64,000 bases of DNA from Armatimonadota bacterium (GTDB taxonomy: Bacteria > Armatimonadota > Zipacnadia > Zipacnadales > UBA11051). Below, piece after piece: positions 44,204 through 52,364 of the stretch. The stretch is taken from NCBI GenBank assembly GCA_013178155.1, contig JABLXH010000005.1, positions 29,293 to 93,292 on the forward strand. The letters run 5' to 3'. Position 1 is the first letter of the stretch. Every line of letters begins with the position of its first letter. Position numbers and translations under genes: made by a program. The notes below the pieces were generated by a model that did no database searches, was not told the origin of the DNA, and saw only the letters and a program-made list of their open reading frames with translations.

Positions 44204-44950
44204 ATGGCTGCAGCCGACGCGCTCAGCAATCTGACGACCGGCCAGATCGTTGGTCTCTGGTTACAGGCCGCGTTTACTCTAGCCATATTCTCCTTTTTGT
44301 GGTCTGACAACCCGGTCTACAAGCTGGCTGAGCACATATTCGTCGGGATCTCGGCTGGATATGGCGTCGTGCTGGTCTGGCATCAGGCAGTGCTCCCACT
44401 GCTGTTGTTCAAGCTTCTGCCACAGATAAGCGGGGGCGCGGAGCTGTCAGCGAACTACTGGGTCGTCATTCCCGGAGCGCTGGGAGTGCTGATGCTGACC
44501 CGCTTCTTCCCGAAGTACGACTGGCTATCCCGCTGGCCAATCGCCTTCGTAGTTGGGCTGTACGCGGGCGCTGGCATTCCGGCCGTGGTCCAGGCCAGTA
44601 TCCTGGAGCAGTCTCAGGCCACCCTGGAGCCCCTGAAGGCCCTGCACGGGCCGCTGATCTGGGGCAGCCCGCCGGTGGGAAGCGACGGCGCCAGCGTCTT
44701 GACTGCGTTCAATGCGGTGTTGCTGCTGACTGGGGTCATCTGCACGCTCAGTTACTTCTACTTCTCGCTACCGCATACCGGAATTCTCGGCGTTACCTCC
44801 CGTATTGGGATCTGGTTTCTGATGGTGGCCTTTGGGGCTGGGTTCGGCAATACGGTGATGGCGCGGGTTTCCTTGCTCATCGGGCGAGTGCAATTCCTGC
44901 TGGAAGACTGGTGGCGCGGGACGGGTATCCGGTTGTTCGGTGGCGGCTGA
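44204..44950 (+). CDS. Conserved polytopic membrane protein
   Basis: A 248-aa integral membrane protein with about six helices. A motif SDNPVYKLAEHIFVGISAGYGV between helices 1 and 2 looks conserved in type (DNPxYxxAEHxFVG). No named domain. Last gene of the run that starts at 36658; the next promoter (44981-45010) lies 30 bases after its stop, marking the end of the cluster. Confidence 0.68.
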   Translation: MAAADALSNLTTGQIVGLWLQAAFTLAIFSFLWSDNPVYKLAEHIFVGISAGYGVVLVWHQAVLPLLLFKLLPQISGGAELSANYWVVIPGALGVLMLTRFFPKYDWLSRWPIAFVVGLYAGAGIPAVVQASILEQSQATLEPLKALHGPLIWGSPPVGSDGASVLTAFNAVLLLTGVICTLSYFYFSLPHTGILGVTSRIGIWFLMVAFGAGFGNTVMARVSLLIGRVQFLLEDWWRGTGIRLFGGG

Positions 44951-44980
44951 GAACCGACGAAGAAATTGTGAACAAAACTA

Positions 44981-45010
44981 TTGTACATAGCCATGTCACG
45001 CGGCTATAAT
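44981..45010 (+). promoter_or_regulatory. Sigma-A promoter of the response regulator gene
   Basis: TTGTAC (44981-44986), 18-base spacer, TATAAT (45005-45010), a perfect -10 in an AT-rich patch. Transcription would begin near 45017, leaving a ~117-base leader. Confidence 0.8.
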
Positions 45011-45025
45011 GGGGCAATAGCGAGC

Positions 45026-45056
45026 CCGGCGCGTGTGGGCGAGTAGGGCGCGCCGG
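45026..45056 (+). promoter_or_regulatory. Leader hairpin upstream of the response regulator
   Basis: CCGGCGCG (45026-45033) and CGCGCCGG (45049-45056) form an 8-bp perfect stem with a 15-base loop near the 5' end of the leader. No T tract follows, so it is not a terminator. It may protect the RNA or be a regulator site. Confidence 0.45.
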
Positions 45057-45133
45057 TTCCCTCCCCACAAGGTCGGGCTAGTTATTGCTCTGAAGAAGAC
45101 GCCGAGACATTGAACACAGGCGGGTACTGAACC

Positions 45134-45835
45134 ATGGAGGCTGCGACCGTTCTGCTTATCGAAGATCAGGAAGCCGACCGGCGCCTTCTGACTACGGCTC
45201 TGGAGAAAGACGGGTACAACGTTCTTCAGGCCAGTAGTGGCGAAGCCGGTCTTGAGTTGCTGCAGCAGAAGCAGCCAGACCTGGTACTGTTGGACTTGAT
45301 GCTCCCCGGTGTAGACGGGTTGGAGGTCTGTCGGCAGATACGAGCCCGAACCAACATCCCGGTGATCATGGTCACCGGGCGGGACGAGGAGATAGACAAG
45401 GTCGTAGGCCTGGAGCTGGGAGCAGACGACTATGTAACGAAACCCTACGGCTTGCGCGAACTGGTCGCCAGGGTGCGGGCCATGCTGCGGCGCTCTATGG
45501 CCACCGATCGGGCAGCCGCCCAGAAGCGCAAGCTGGTGTTCCCGCAGTTGGAGATCGATCTGCCAACTCGTACGGTGGTCTGCCAGGGCGAGTCGGTGCG
45601 GCTCACCCCCAAGGAGTTTGACCTGCTGTACCACTTGGCCAGCCAGCCGCGCCGCGTTTTCCGACGCGACGAGATTGTCCAGGATGTATGGGGTTACTCG
45701 CCGCAGAGCGGTGACCTGCGCACCGTTGACACCCACATCAAGCGCCTTCGCAAGAAGCTGGAGGAAGGCCGCGATGTGCCGTGGTCGCTGGCAACCGTCT
45801 GGGGCGTAGGGTACAAGTTCGATGTGGCGGAGTGA
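45134..45835 (+). CDS. OmpR/PhoB-family response regulator (orphan)
   Basis: A 233-aa two-domain response regulator. Receiver domain (1-120): acidic pair Glu10/Asp11, phospho-acceptor Asp54 in LLDLMLPG, Thr81 and Lys103 in VTKPY, all in place. A winged-helix DNA-binding domain follows (about 140-232) with LTPKEFDLLYHLA and VDTHIKRLRKKL (recognition helix). It should bind DNA as a phosphorylated dimer. No histidine kinase gene is next to it; the following gene is a prepilin-like protein after 167 bases. It has its own strong promoter. Confidence 0.95.
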   Translation: MEAATVLLIEDQEADRRLLTTALEKDGYNVLQASSGEAGLELLQQKQPDLVLLDLMLPGVDGLEVCRQIRARTNIPVIMVTGRDEEIDKVVGLELGADDYVTKPYGLRELVARVRAMLRRSMATDRAAAQKRKLVFPQLEIDLPTRTVVCQGESVRLTPKEFDLLYHLASQPRRVFRRDEIVQDVWGYSPQSGDLRTVDTHIKRLRKKLEEGRDVPWSLATVWGVGYKFDVAE

Positions 45836-46002
45836 AGACGCGCGAAGGACTGGACTGCTAGAGCATGGTGTAGGTCTCCTGTGCTCTCCGAGCGCAGGCC
45901 GGACCGAGGCCGAGACCGCCGGCTGGTGAAGGGAGGTGGGAGGTCTTCCCAGTCGTTAGTCGTGCTGGGGGCGGCAAATCAAGCCTTGGAGGAGGCACAG
46001 CC

Positions 46003-46677
46003 ATGAAGCGTTCGTACGGGTTCACGTTGATTGAGCTTCTCGTTGTGATCGCGATCATCGCGATTCTGGCGGCCATTCTTTTCCCAGTCTTCGCCAAAGC
46101 TCGCGAAAAGGCTCGCCAGACTAGCTGTCTGTCGAACATGAAGCAGCTCATGCTTGGATGCGTGATGTACCGCTCGGACTACGACGGGAAGATGCCGCGC
46201 AATGCCATGGCACCAGTAGGCTGCGCGGCGCCGGGGTGGAGCTGGAACGAAGTGATCATGCCTTACGTCAAGAACACGCAGATATTCATCTGCAGCTCCG
46301 TTGACATGGCCTGGCAGACCTGCGCCATCGGCCTGGGCCGTAGCGCCAGTGGGTTCGCCGGAGGCTATGCTGCCAACTGCGGGCGCCCCGGAGTCATCGG
46401 CCAGATTGGGAACGGCCCCTTTGGGAACACCTACCATCGTGAGTCGCCACGAGAGTCGATTTTCCGCGACGTCGCCAACCTGATCTCGGTCGTGGAGACC
46501 ACGGTGGGCTGCAACTTCATCTGCGGCGTTGGGCACATGGGTGCGGACAGTGGCAGTCAGACAGGTTGGGATGCTCGCCGTCTGACCCACAACGATGGTA
46601 TGAATGTTGGCTACTACGACGGCCACGCCAAGTGGCATGGCCGGCAGTTCAGGCCCGAGGAGTTCGGCGTAGACTAG
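46003..46677 (+). CDS. Prepilin-type N-terminal domain protein, H-X9-DG type
   Basis: A 224-aa type IV pilin/pseudopilin-like protein. The N-terminus [19 protein letters not shown] is a class III prepilin signal: cleavage by PilD after Gly7 and methylation of Phe8 are expected, with Glu12 conserved. The [16 protein letters not shown] segment and a C-terminal [12 protein letters not shown] motif place it in the large H-X9-DG group of Armatimonadota and Planctomycetota. Six or more Cys residues may form disulfides. GGAGGAGG precedes the ATG. It has its own terminator; no pilus assembly genes are near, so it is one of many scattered paralogues. Confidence 0.9.
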   Translation: MKRSYGFTLIELLVVIAIIAILAAILFPVFAKAREKARQTSCLSNMKQLMLGCVMYRSDYDGKMPRNAMAPVGCAAPGWSWNEVIMPYVKNTQIFICSSVDMAWQTCAIGLGRSASGFAGGYAANCGRPGVIGQIGNGPFGNTYHRESPRESIFRDVANLISVVETTVGCNFICGVGHMGADSGSQTGWDARRLTHNDGMNVGYYDGHAKWHGRQFRPEEFGVD

Positions 46678-46724
46678 GCGCCTACGCCAAAGCGTAAGAC
46701 AGTATCGATCGTTCGATATCGCGC

Positions 46725-46768
46725 AGCCCTGCGTCACGCGCCCGTAGGCGTCCGCAGGGCTGTTGTTG
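46725..46768 (+). terminator. Intrinsic terminator of the prepilin gene
   Basis: AGCCCTGCG (46725-46733) pairs with CGCAGGGCT (46753-46761), followed by GTTGTTGTTTCC. The loop contains a smaller GC-rich element. It lies 48 bases after the stop. Confidence 0.8.
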
Positions 46769-46780
46769 TTTCCAGCGCCG

Positions 46781-46837
46781 GCTGGTCGGCATAGCTTGGC
46801 CTTGATAAGCCATAGCGTGCCGGGGGGACCGACCAGC
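46781..46837. repeat. Inverted repeat in the intergenic region
   Basis: GCTGGTCGG (46781-46789) and CCGACCAGC (46829-46837) form a perfect 9-bp inverted repeat around a 39-base loop that itself can pair (TTGGC with GCCAT near 46796 and 46809). It lies between two converging genes, 112 bases from the minus-strand stop. No T tract. A terminator for the minus gene, an sRNA or chance are all possible. Apart from this, 46769-46948 shows only a short GAGCC/GGCTC hairpin near 46908. Confidence 0.45.
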
Positions 46838-46948
46838 AGGAAGTGGCCTGTGGCCGCTGAGGTCGCGCACGCGCTAATGCCACCTCCACGGGAGTCCGAG
46901 AGCCAGTTGGCTCGTTGTCGTAGAGTCCGCGGGAGGCGGGCTAGAGTC

Positions 46949-48124
46949 TCATGGAACAGACCGCGGCCTTCGGCGCTGCCGTGACAATCGCAGCAGGCCG
47001 TACCCCGCCCCTGCGCTGAGGAGGATCAACACGGAGCTGGATAGCTCTGGCGTGGGGGGGGCCTCCTCGTTTGGCGGCCCATCTGAGGACGACCCACCGT
47101 CGGGCAGCAGGAGCGGGACAAGGGCAATCGCGCCGGGAAGCCATGTCAGCCCGATGGAGGAGGATGGGACCGAGTTCTGGGCCATCGCGGTTGCATCCCA
47201 GATGGGTCCAGCGCTGGTCATCATAGCCGGCGCTGGTACCGCTGGTACTGCGTCCTCCGGCATGACGCCATCCACAGCATTGCTGCCCGAAGAAGGATGT
47301 TCGCTGTCCGCTGCCGGCACCTCAGTCAGCAGGACGCTGGGCTCAGGCTCGCTCAGAGCCCTCTCGGGCTGTGGTTGCGACTGAGGGTCTGGCTGCTCAG
47401 GGGCCGGAACCTTCGTCGCAACTGGTTCCTCTTCGGTGGACGACGTCTCTGGGCGCGCGGGTTCTTGCTGGGCATCCGGATCCCGCGGCGCGGGGCGAGT
47501 GCGGGCTCCGGCGGGGATGACTGGCAAGAGACCGTTACCGCAACGGGCGCGAAGGACCGGGGTCCCAGTCGGATCGTGGACGAAGATCGTCTCGCCCCTG
47601 CGGACTGTGACGCGGCCGCGGCTCCAGAACAGGTCGTCACCTTCACGGAGCTGTGTGTGCATTGTGGTGTCTTGTTGGGCTTGCGCCACGCGGAGGTGCT
47701 CCAGCAGCAGAGGGTCACCGGTCTGTTCTGCCATCTCCGCCAACGCTCGCCGAACTACCGGATCAGCCTGTGCGCTCTGCCGCAGTGCGTCGGTGGAATA
47801 GGCCCCCCCAGGCACCACCGACATGGGATAGACCTGTGACGTGTAAGCAGCGGCAGGTCCTGCGGCATTCTTGCCGCCTGCGTCTGCCTCGGGCACAAGC
47901 CGATGTCCGGCGCCACAGCCGCTGACAAGCGGGGCAAGCGATAGTGCCAGCAGCATGCCGATGGCAGTCCGCAATAGTGGAGTGCTCCTGCTCGTTCTGC
48001 CGTGCCGAGACGCACTGACTTGGCCGGGCGCGGCGTTTCCAGACGGAGAGCGGAGCTGGGGCAGGCGCGATTGTGGATGCCCGCGAATGGACCCGCTATG
48101 CTGTGAGGCGCGCAACTGGGACAT
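46949..48124 (-). CDS. Secreted/lipobox protein with PEP-CTERM-like tail
   Basis: A 391-aa protein. A hydrophobic stretch with a lipobox-like VSGC follows a ~50-residue polar N-terminus (MLLALSLAPLVSGCGAG), so lipidation is possible if translation starts nearer the stretch. A beta-like region (REGDDLFWSRGRVTVRRGETIFV) is followed by a long Pro/Glu/Ser/Gln-rich linker. The C-terminus has PTPE, a helix (SSSVLILLSAGAGYGLLRL) and SRQRRRPR, the pattern of a PEP-CTERM exosortase signal. The ATG at 48124 follows a GGGGGAG; another in-frame start upstream would overlap nothing but has a poor Shine-Dalgarno. No exosortase gene is in the window. Confidence 0.6.
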   Translation of the reverse strand: MSQLRASQHSGSIRGHPQSRLPQLRSPSGNAAPGQVSASRHGRTSRSTPLLRTAIGMLLALSLAPLVSGCGAGHRLVPEADAGGKNAAGPAAAYTSQVYPMSVVPGGAYSTDALRQSAQADPVVRRALAEMAEQTGDPLLLEHLRVAQAQQDTTMHTQLREGDDLFWSRGRVTVRRGETIFVHDPTGTPVLRARCGNGLLPVIPAGARTRPAPRDPDAQQEPARPETSSTEEEPVATKVPAPEQPDPQSQPQPERALSEPEPSVLLTEVPAADSEHPSSGSNAVDGVMPEDAVPAVPAPAMMTSAGPIWDATAMAQNSVPSSSIGLTWLPGAIALVPLLLPDGGSSSDGPPNEEAPPTPELSSSVLILLSAGAGYGLLRLSRQRRRPRSVP

Positions 48125-48386
48125 CTGCTCCCCCCAGGAGAAGCCTCGCGAACGAGGTGGTTCAGTGTTGCACCTTGAGTATACCTTGATCCGATCCTGA
48201 TGATTCGTAAACTTGGTGGAGGGAAGGGTAACTTTTTGTGACTTCCCTGGGGGGTGCAGCCAGGAGTCCAGCAGGCGCGAAGCCATAGCTCGAATCAGTG
48301 CGAGAGCCCCAGAATCCATGGATCCCGGGGCTCTGGATGCAACTCCCCATAGCCTGAGGCCTTCGGGCAGAGGGAGTGGATTGTGT

Positions 48387-48463
48387 TGGTAGCGCGGGCA
48401 GGATTCGAACCTGCGACCTCAAGGTTATGAGCCTTGCGAGCTACCTGACTGCTCCACCGCGCG
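48387..48463 (-). tRNA. Initiator tRNA-fMet (CAT)
   Basis: A 77-base tRNA with encoded CCA. The cloverleaf: 5' CGCGCGG pairs with CCGCGCT except at C1:U72, leaving the unpaired end that marks an initiator; D stem GAGC/GCTC with A11:U24, another initiator trait; anticodon loop CTCATAA; anticodon stem CAAGG/CCTTG; T arm GCAGG TTCGAAT CCTGC. The inner two pairs of the anticodon stem are G:C, but position 29:41 is A:U, not G:C as in most initiators. Confidence 0.95.
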
Positions 48464-48480
48464 TCGCGTCAACGCCATAC

Positions 48481-48509
48481 AGTATAGTGATATGGCGCGG
48501 CTTGTGCAA
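48481..48509 (-). promoter_or_regulatory. Promoter of the initiator tRNA
   Basis: Minus strand TTGCAC (48509-48504), 17 bases, TATACT (48486-48481). Transcription would begin about 11 bases before the tRNA. It lies just beyond the stop of the PfkB kinase gene. Confidence 0.8.
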
Positions 48510-48533
48510 GACATTTCTTCGCCGGCCGCTATC

Positions 48534-49532
48534 TCAGTCAGTTGCGGGGTCGTGGGTCTCGGGCGGCCATTCGCCCATGGCCAGCAGCTCCTCGACCTCC
48601 TCGCGTCCCGGCAGAGACGGGATGGCACCCTCTCCGGTAGCGGTGATGGCCGCGGCCGCGTTGGCGAAGGTGAACGCGTCTCGGAGGTGTTCGCTGGTGA
48701 GGTCCGCGATATCCAGGTCCGACGCCAGTATGCTCACAAGCGCGGCTGCGACGAAAGCATCACCGCACCCCGTCGTGTCCACCACAGGCACTCTGAATGC
48801 TGGTAGCTCGAGAAGTGTGTGTCCGTTGTACACCGCGGCTCCGAGAGGGCCCCGAGTTACGGCAACGAGAACGGGCCCCATGCTGTGAAGCGCTCTCATG
48901 CCGCTGGCGAGGTCGCTATGGCCTGTGAGGAAGAGCATCTCCTCTTCACTGACTTTGAGGAAGTCGCAGCGCTCCGTGACCTGCAGCATGGCGTCCAGGG
49001 CCTCCTCCCGGGACGGCCAGAGAGGGGGACGCAGGTTGGGGTCAAGGCTGATCGTGAGGCCCTCGTCCTCCGCGATCTGCAAAGCCCTCAGAGTGGCGCT
49101 TCGTGCCGGCTCGTTGATCAGTGTGATCGTCCCGAAGTGAAAGATCGCCCCCTGGCTGATGTAGTCAGGGTCGATGTCTTGAGGCGTGAGGAACTGGTCC
49201 GCGCTGCCCTTGACGTGGAAAGCAAAGTCAGGCACCCCACGCTCGTCACGGGCAACGAACGCAAGCTGCGTGGCGTACTCATCGGTCATCAGGAAACTCT
49301 GCAGGTCCACGCCCGCATCCCACAGCGTCTGTCGGAGATACTCACCGAAGGGGTCCTTGCCGACCTTGGCGATGAGACCCGAACTGGCCCCGAGGAGGGC
49401 ACAGCCTGCCGCCACGTTCGTGGGGGCACCGCCAGCGGCCTTCGTGAACCCAGGGGCCTGCACCAGGTTCAGGCCAACCGCCGTGGCAACCATGTCTATG
49501 AGCGCCTCACCAAGGCAGATGATATCCGGCAC
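48534..49532 (-). CDS. PfkB-family sugar kinase (fructokinase-like)
   Basis: A 332-aa kinase of the ribokinase/PfkB fold. N-terminal IICLGEALIDM, the substrate loop AGGAPTNVA (about 33-41), SLDPNLRPPLW, and the C-terminal ATP signature DTTGCGDAF (252-260) with catalytic Asp258. It resembles fructokinases or 2-keto-3-deoxygluconate kinases. The GTG at 49532 has GGAGG seven bases upstream. Probably the last gene of the 54623-48534 unit. Note the gap of 74 bases to the upstream PfkB gene. Confidence 0.88.
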   Translation of the reverse strand: MPDIICLGEALIDMVATAVGLNLVQAPGFTKAAGGAPTNVAAGCALLGASSGLIAKVGKDPFGEYLRQTLWDAGVDLQSFLMTDEYATQLAFVARDERGVPDFAFHVKGSADQFLTPQDIDPDYISQGAIFHFGTITLINEPARSATLRALQIAEDEGLTISLDPNLRPPLWPSREEALDAMLQVTERCDFLKVSEEEMLFLTGHSDLASGMRALHSMGPVLVAVTRGPLGAAVYNGHTLLELPAFRVPVVDTTGCGDAFVAAALVSILASDLDIADLTSEHLRDAFTFANAAAAITATGEGAIPSLPGREEVEELLAMGEWPPETHDPATD

Positions 49533-49606
49533 GATCCTGCCTCCTTCCGCGAACCTCGTACTTGTGCAACGCTTGGCCGGGCAGCAGTGGCGCTTCCTGT
49601 TCACCC

Positions 49607-50542
49607 CTACGGACCTATCGGTGATGCACCGAGGGCCGATAGCTCTACCATGCTCTTGAGAGCCGCATACCGGTGCGAGATGTCCTCCGGGCGCGTGGCA
49701 ATCAGACCTGCCACCCCAAAGGCTTCCACGCAGCGGGACGCCATGACCGTGGCAACTGCCGTGGCCCGGCGCAGGTGAGCTTCATCAGTGACGCCAGCTC
49801 GGGCCAGATAACCAATGAACCCGCCGGCGAAGCTATCACCCGCTCCGGTCGGGTCCACCACGTCAGGCAATGGATAGCAAGGCAGGTTGATACTGAACTC
49901 GCTGGAAACGAGGGTCGCGCCGTACTCGCCTTTCTTCACCATCACGTACCGGGGGCCCATCGCCAGAACTTCCTGGGAGGCTCGAACGAGGTTTGGCGTG
50001 CCGGTGAGCTGTCGCAGTTCAGCGTCGTTCAGCAGCATCATGTCCACCCGGCCCAGGACCTGCAGGAGGCCATCCCGGCTGCTCTCGATCCAGAAGTTCA
50101 TGGTATCAGCCATGACGAACCTGGGTGCCGTAATCTGGTCCAACACCGACAACTGTAGGGACGGGGTGATGTTGGCCAGGAATACGTACTGGGCGGCGCG
50201 GTAGGCAGGCGGCAGGACGGGATGAAAGTCGGCGAACACCCCCAGGTCGGTGGCCAGCGTCTGAGCAGAGTTCATGTCATACTCGTAACGGCCAGACCAG
50301 CGAAAGCTGCGTCCGCCCGGTACCACCTGGACGCCGGACAGGTCCACATTGCGGCTCCTGAGGGCCTCCAAGGCCTCCGAAGGGTAGTCATCGCCAACGA
50401 CGCCAACGAGGCGGACAGGTGAGAAGAAGCTCGCCGCCGCCGAAGCGTAGACGCCAGCGCCGCCCACGATCTCCTGGGCAGAGCCAAAGGGTGTCTCGAG
50501 CGTGTCCAGAGCCATCGAGCCGACTATCAGCACATGGTTCAT
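49607..50542 (-). CDS. PfkB-family kinase (ribokinase/adenosine-kinase-like)
   Basis: A 311-aa kinase: HVLIVGSMALDTLETPFG at the start, VGGAGVYASAAASFF (substrate loop; aromatic residues where sugar kinases often have Asn), then DPTGAGDSFAGG with catalytic Asp. No sugar can be deduced. Because S-adenosylhomocysteinase is two genes upstream on the same strand, an adenosine or nucleoside kinase role is a reasonable inference. The ATG at 50542 follows GAGGGA. 22 bases separate it from the fusion glycosyltransferase gene. Confidence 0.82.
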   Translation of the reverse strand: MNHVLIVGSMALDTLETPFGSAQEIVGGAGVYASAAASFFSPVRLVGVVGDDYPSEALEALRSRNVDLSGVQVVPGGRSFRWSGRYEYDMNSAQTLATDLGVFADFHPVLPPAYRAAQYVFLANITPSLQLSVLDQITAPRFVMADTMNFWIESSRDGLLQVLGRVDMMLLNDAELRQLTGTPNLVRASQEVLAMGPRYVMVKKGEYGATLVSSEFSINLPCYPLPDVVDPTGAGDSFAGGFIGYLARAGVTDEAHLRRATAVATVMASRCVEAFGVAGLIATRPEDISHRYAALKSMVELSALGASPIGP

Positions 50543-50564
50543 TCTCGTTCCCTCGTCGAGCAAG

Positions 50565-52364
50565 TCACTGCTGCGATCTGTAATCTCCTGACAAGGGATC
50601 AGGCGGACGGAGCAGATGCGCGAAGGTCAGGAATACGAGACTCGGCAGCGCCGCCAGACGCGGCAGGCGACTGGGTTCCTTTGCGACGCGATAGAGCCAC
50701 TCCAGTCCGCATCTTTGCATCCAGAGCGGGGCACGCCGTTTCAGCCCCGAGATGACATCGAAACTTCCACCGACACCGATACATACCGGCACCCCCAACT
50801 CCTGCAGGTGAGCCTTGATCCAGCGCTCCTGACGCGGTATGCCGAGCGCCACGAATAGAGCGGCCGGTCTGCGGGCCGCGATGTCAGCGACGATCAGCGG
50901 CTCTTCCTCGGCGGTGAAATAGCCGTCATGGCAGCCAGCCACTATCAGGTTCGGCACCTGCTGCTTGAGCTTCTCGGCGGCCTTCTCGGCGACACCGGGA
51001 GCAGCCCCCAGGAGGTAGACGGAGCGGCCCATTCGGGCAGCCACCCGACAGATCTCTGACACCATGTCACAGCCCGAGACTCTGGCATCCAGCGGCAGAC
51101 CGAGGAGTCGGGCCGCCAGGATGACGCCAGCCCCATCGGCAGTGACGAGGTCAGCCTCATTGATGATCGCGCGCAGTTCGCCGTCGTGTTGCGCCTTCAT
51201 CACGCCGATGGCGTCGCTGGTGACGATCATGTGGGGACGGTCTTCGCGGATGAACTGCTCAACGCGCGCCATGGCTTGGTCCATCGTCACACGATCCACA
51301 CGAACGCCCAGGACGTTGACCGCGCCTGCCGGTTGCGCGGGTGGATGGGCTGGCTTCATCAGACGGAGAATGACGAACAGCAGGATGCCGCCGGTGAGCG
51401 TGACGCTCAGCAGAAGCAACGTCTTGACAACGAAGGTCACCTCAATAAGAGCGACCAGCAGGAGCGCCAGGGCGCACAAGACAGCCGTACCGCTGAGCAG
51501 TACAAGAGTAACCTGGGTGACGCTGTACCCCTGACGGAGGAGCAACTCATGGAGGTGGGGGTGGGGGCGGTCGAGCAGTCCGCCACGGCGGCCGCGGATG
51601 AGGTCACCCAGCCATGAGCAGGTGGCTGCGAAGACAGGTACGCCAATGATCATAAGGGGCAGCAGGGCCACAAGAAACGCCGTGTGCTTGAGTGCGCCGG
51701 CAACCGCTACAAGGCCAACGAGGAAACCGAGCAGATGGCCGCCCGCAGTGGCCTGCCCGTGGGTGAGGCGCGGAGCGAAGGGCAGCATCCCAAGACAGGC
51801 GGCAGCAACGGTCAGAGCAAGCAGAGCGGCCAGCTCTCCGGTTACCTGCGGCTGCAATCGGCATACAGCATACAGGGTCCCCGCGGCCAGCGCACCAATG
51901 CCAATGGACACGCTCGGGATAGTTGCCGCCCGGGCGAAGAGCGCGCCCGACAGCGCCAGCCACAGCACGGTTGCCACAGGGCCAACCCAACCGAGGTCAA
52001 AGAACTGGGTCGCGAACGGAACCTTGAGGAAGCGCACACACAGGCCCTGGGTGCAGAGGAAGGCGCCGGCAAGGACGGTTGCAGCGAGGCGCAACCCGCG
52101 TGAGGGCTGCCACACGTCGGTGAGGGCCGCCACAGCCAGGACGAAAGCGGCTGCGCCGAGGATGGCCGCCAATGGCGGTCTGCCGCCGCCAGCCAGCGCT
52201 CCCGCGGCAACGGCAACCAGCAGAACCGGACCGGACGGGTCGGTACGGCCAGACATTTGTGGGAGGCGAATCGCCGCGCGCTCAACCAGTCGTGCGGCGG
52301 CCGCGGACGCGGCCAGGGCAGTCAGTATGGCGACAAGAAAGGGAGTGGCAGGCAGCAGAGACAT
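50565..52364 (-). CDS. Fusion: WecA/MraY-like membrane domain with TagA/WecG glycosyltransferase
   Basis: A 599-aa protein. Residues 1-335 form about 10-11 helices in the pattern of WecA/MraY/TagO phosphoglycosyl transferases, with a DRPHPHLHELL segment (265-275) corresponding to the HxH loop. However, the first Asp pair reads TD at 82-83 and the GDxGS motif is replaced by HGQATAGG at 202-209, so catalysis by this half is doubtful. Residues 350-585 form a WecB/TagA/CpsF (GT26) domain: VTSDAIGVMK, ADLVTADGAGV (catalytic-type Asp410) and IPRQERWIKAH, all in family order. GT26 enzymes add the second sugar to undecaprenyl-linked intermediates. Likely a glycan assembly enzyme anchored by its own inactive partner. 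Confidence 0.78.
   Translation of the reverse strand: MSLLPATPFLVAILTALAASAAAARLVERAAIRLPQMSGRTDPSGPVLLVAVAAGALAGGGRPPLAAILGAAAFVLAVAALTDVWQPSRGLRLAATVLAGAFLCTQGLCVRFLKVPFATQFFDLGWVGPVATVLWLALSGALFARAATIPSVSIGIGALAAGTLYAVCRLQPQVTGELAALLALTVAAACLGMLPFAPRLTHGQATAGGHLLGFLVGLVAVAGALKHTAFLVALLPLMIIGVPVFAATCSWLGDLIRGRRGGLLDRPHPHLHELLLRQGYSVTQVTLVLLSGTAVLCALALLLVALIEVTFVVKTLLLLSVTLTGGILLFVILRLMKPAHPPAQPAGAVNVLGVRVDRVTMDQAMARVEQFIREDRPHMIVTSDAIGVMKAQHDGELRAIINEADLVTADGAGVILAARLLGLPLDARVSGCDMVSEICRVAARMGRSVYLLGAAPGVAEKAAEKLKQQVPNLIVAGCHDGYFTAEEEPLIVADIAARRPAALFVALGIPRQERWIKAHLQELGVPVCIGVGGSFDVISGLKRRAPLWMQRCGLEWLYRVAKEPSRLPRLAALPSLVFLTFAHLLRPPDPLSGDYRSQQ

Noticed and set aside
45836..46002. Possible GEMM (cyclic-di-GMP) riboswitch before the prepilin gene
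   Set aside because: Such leaders often precede pilin-like genes, but the GGGCAAACC-type core and paired stems are missing.
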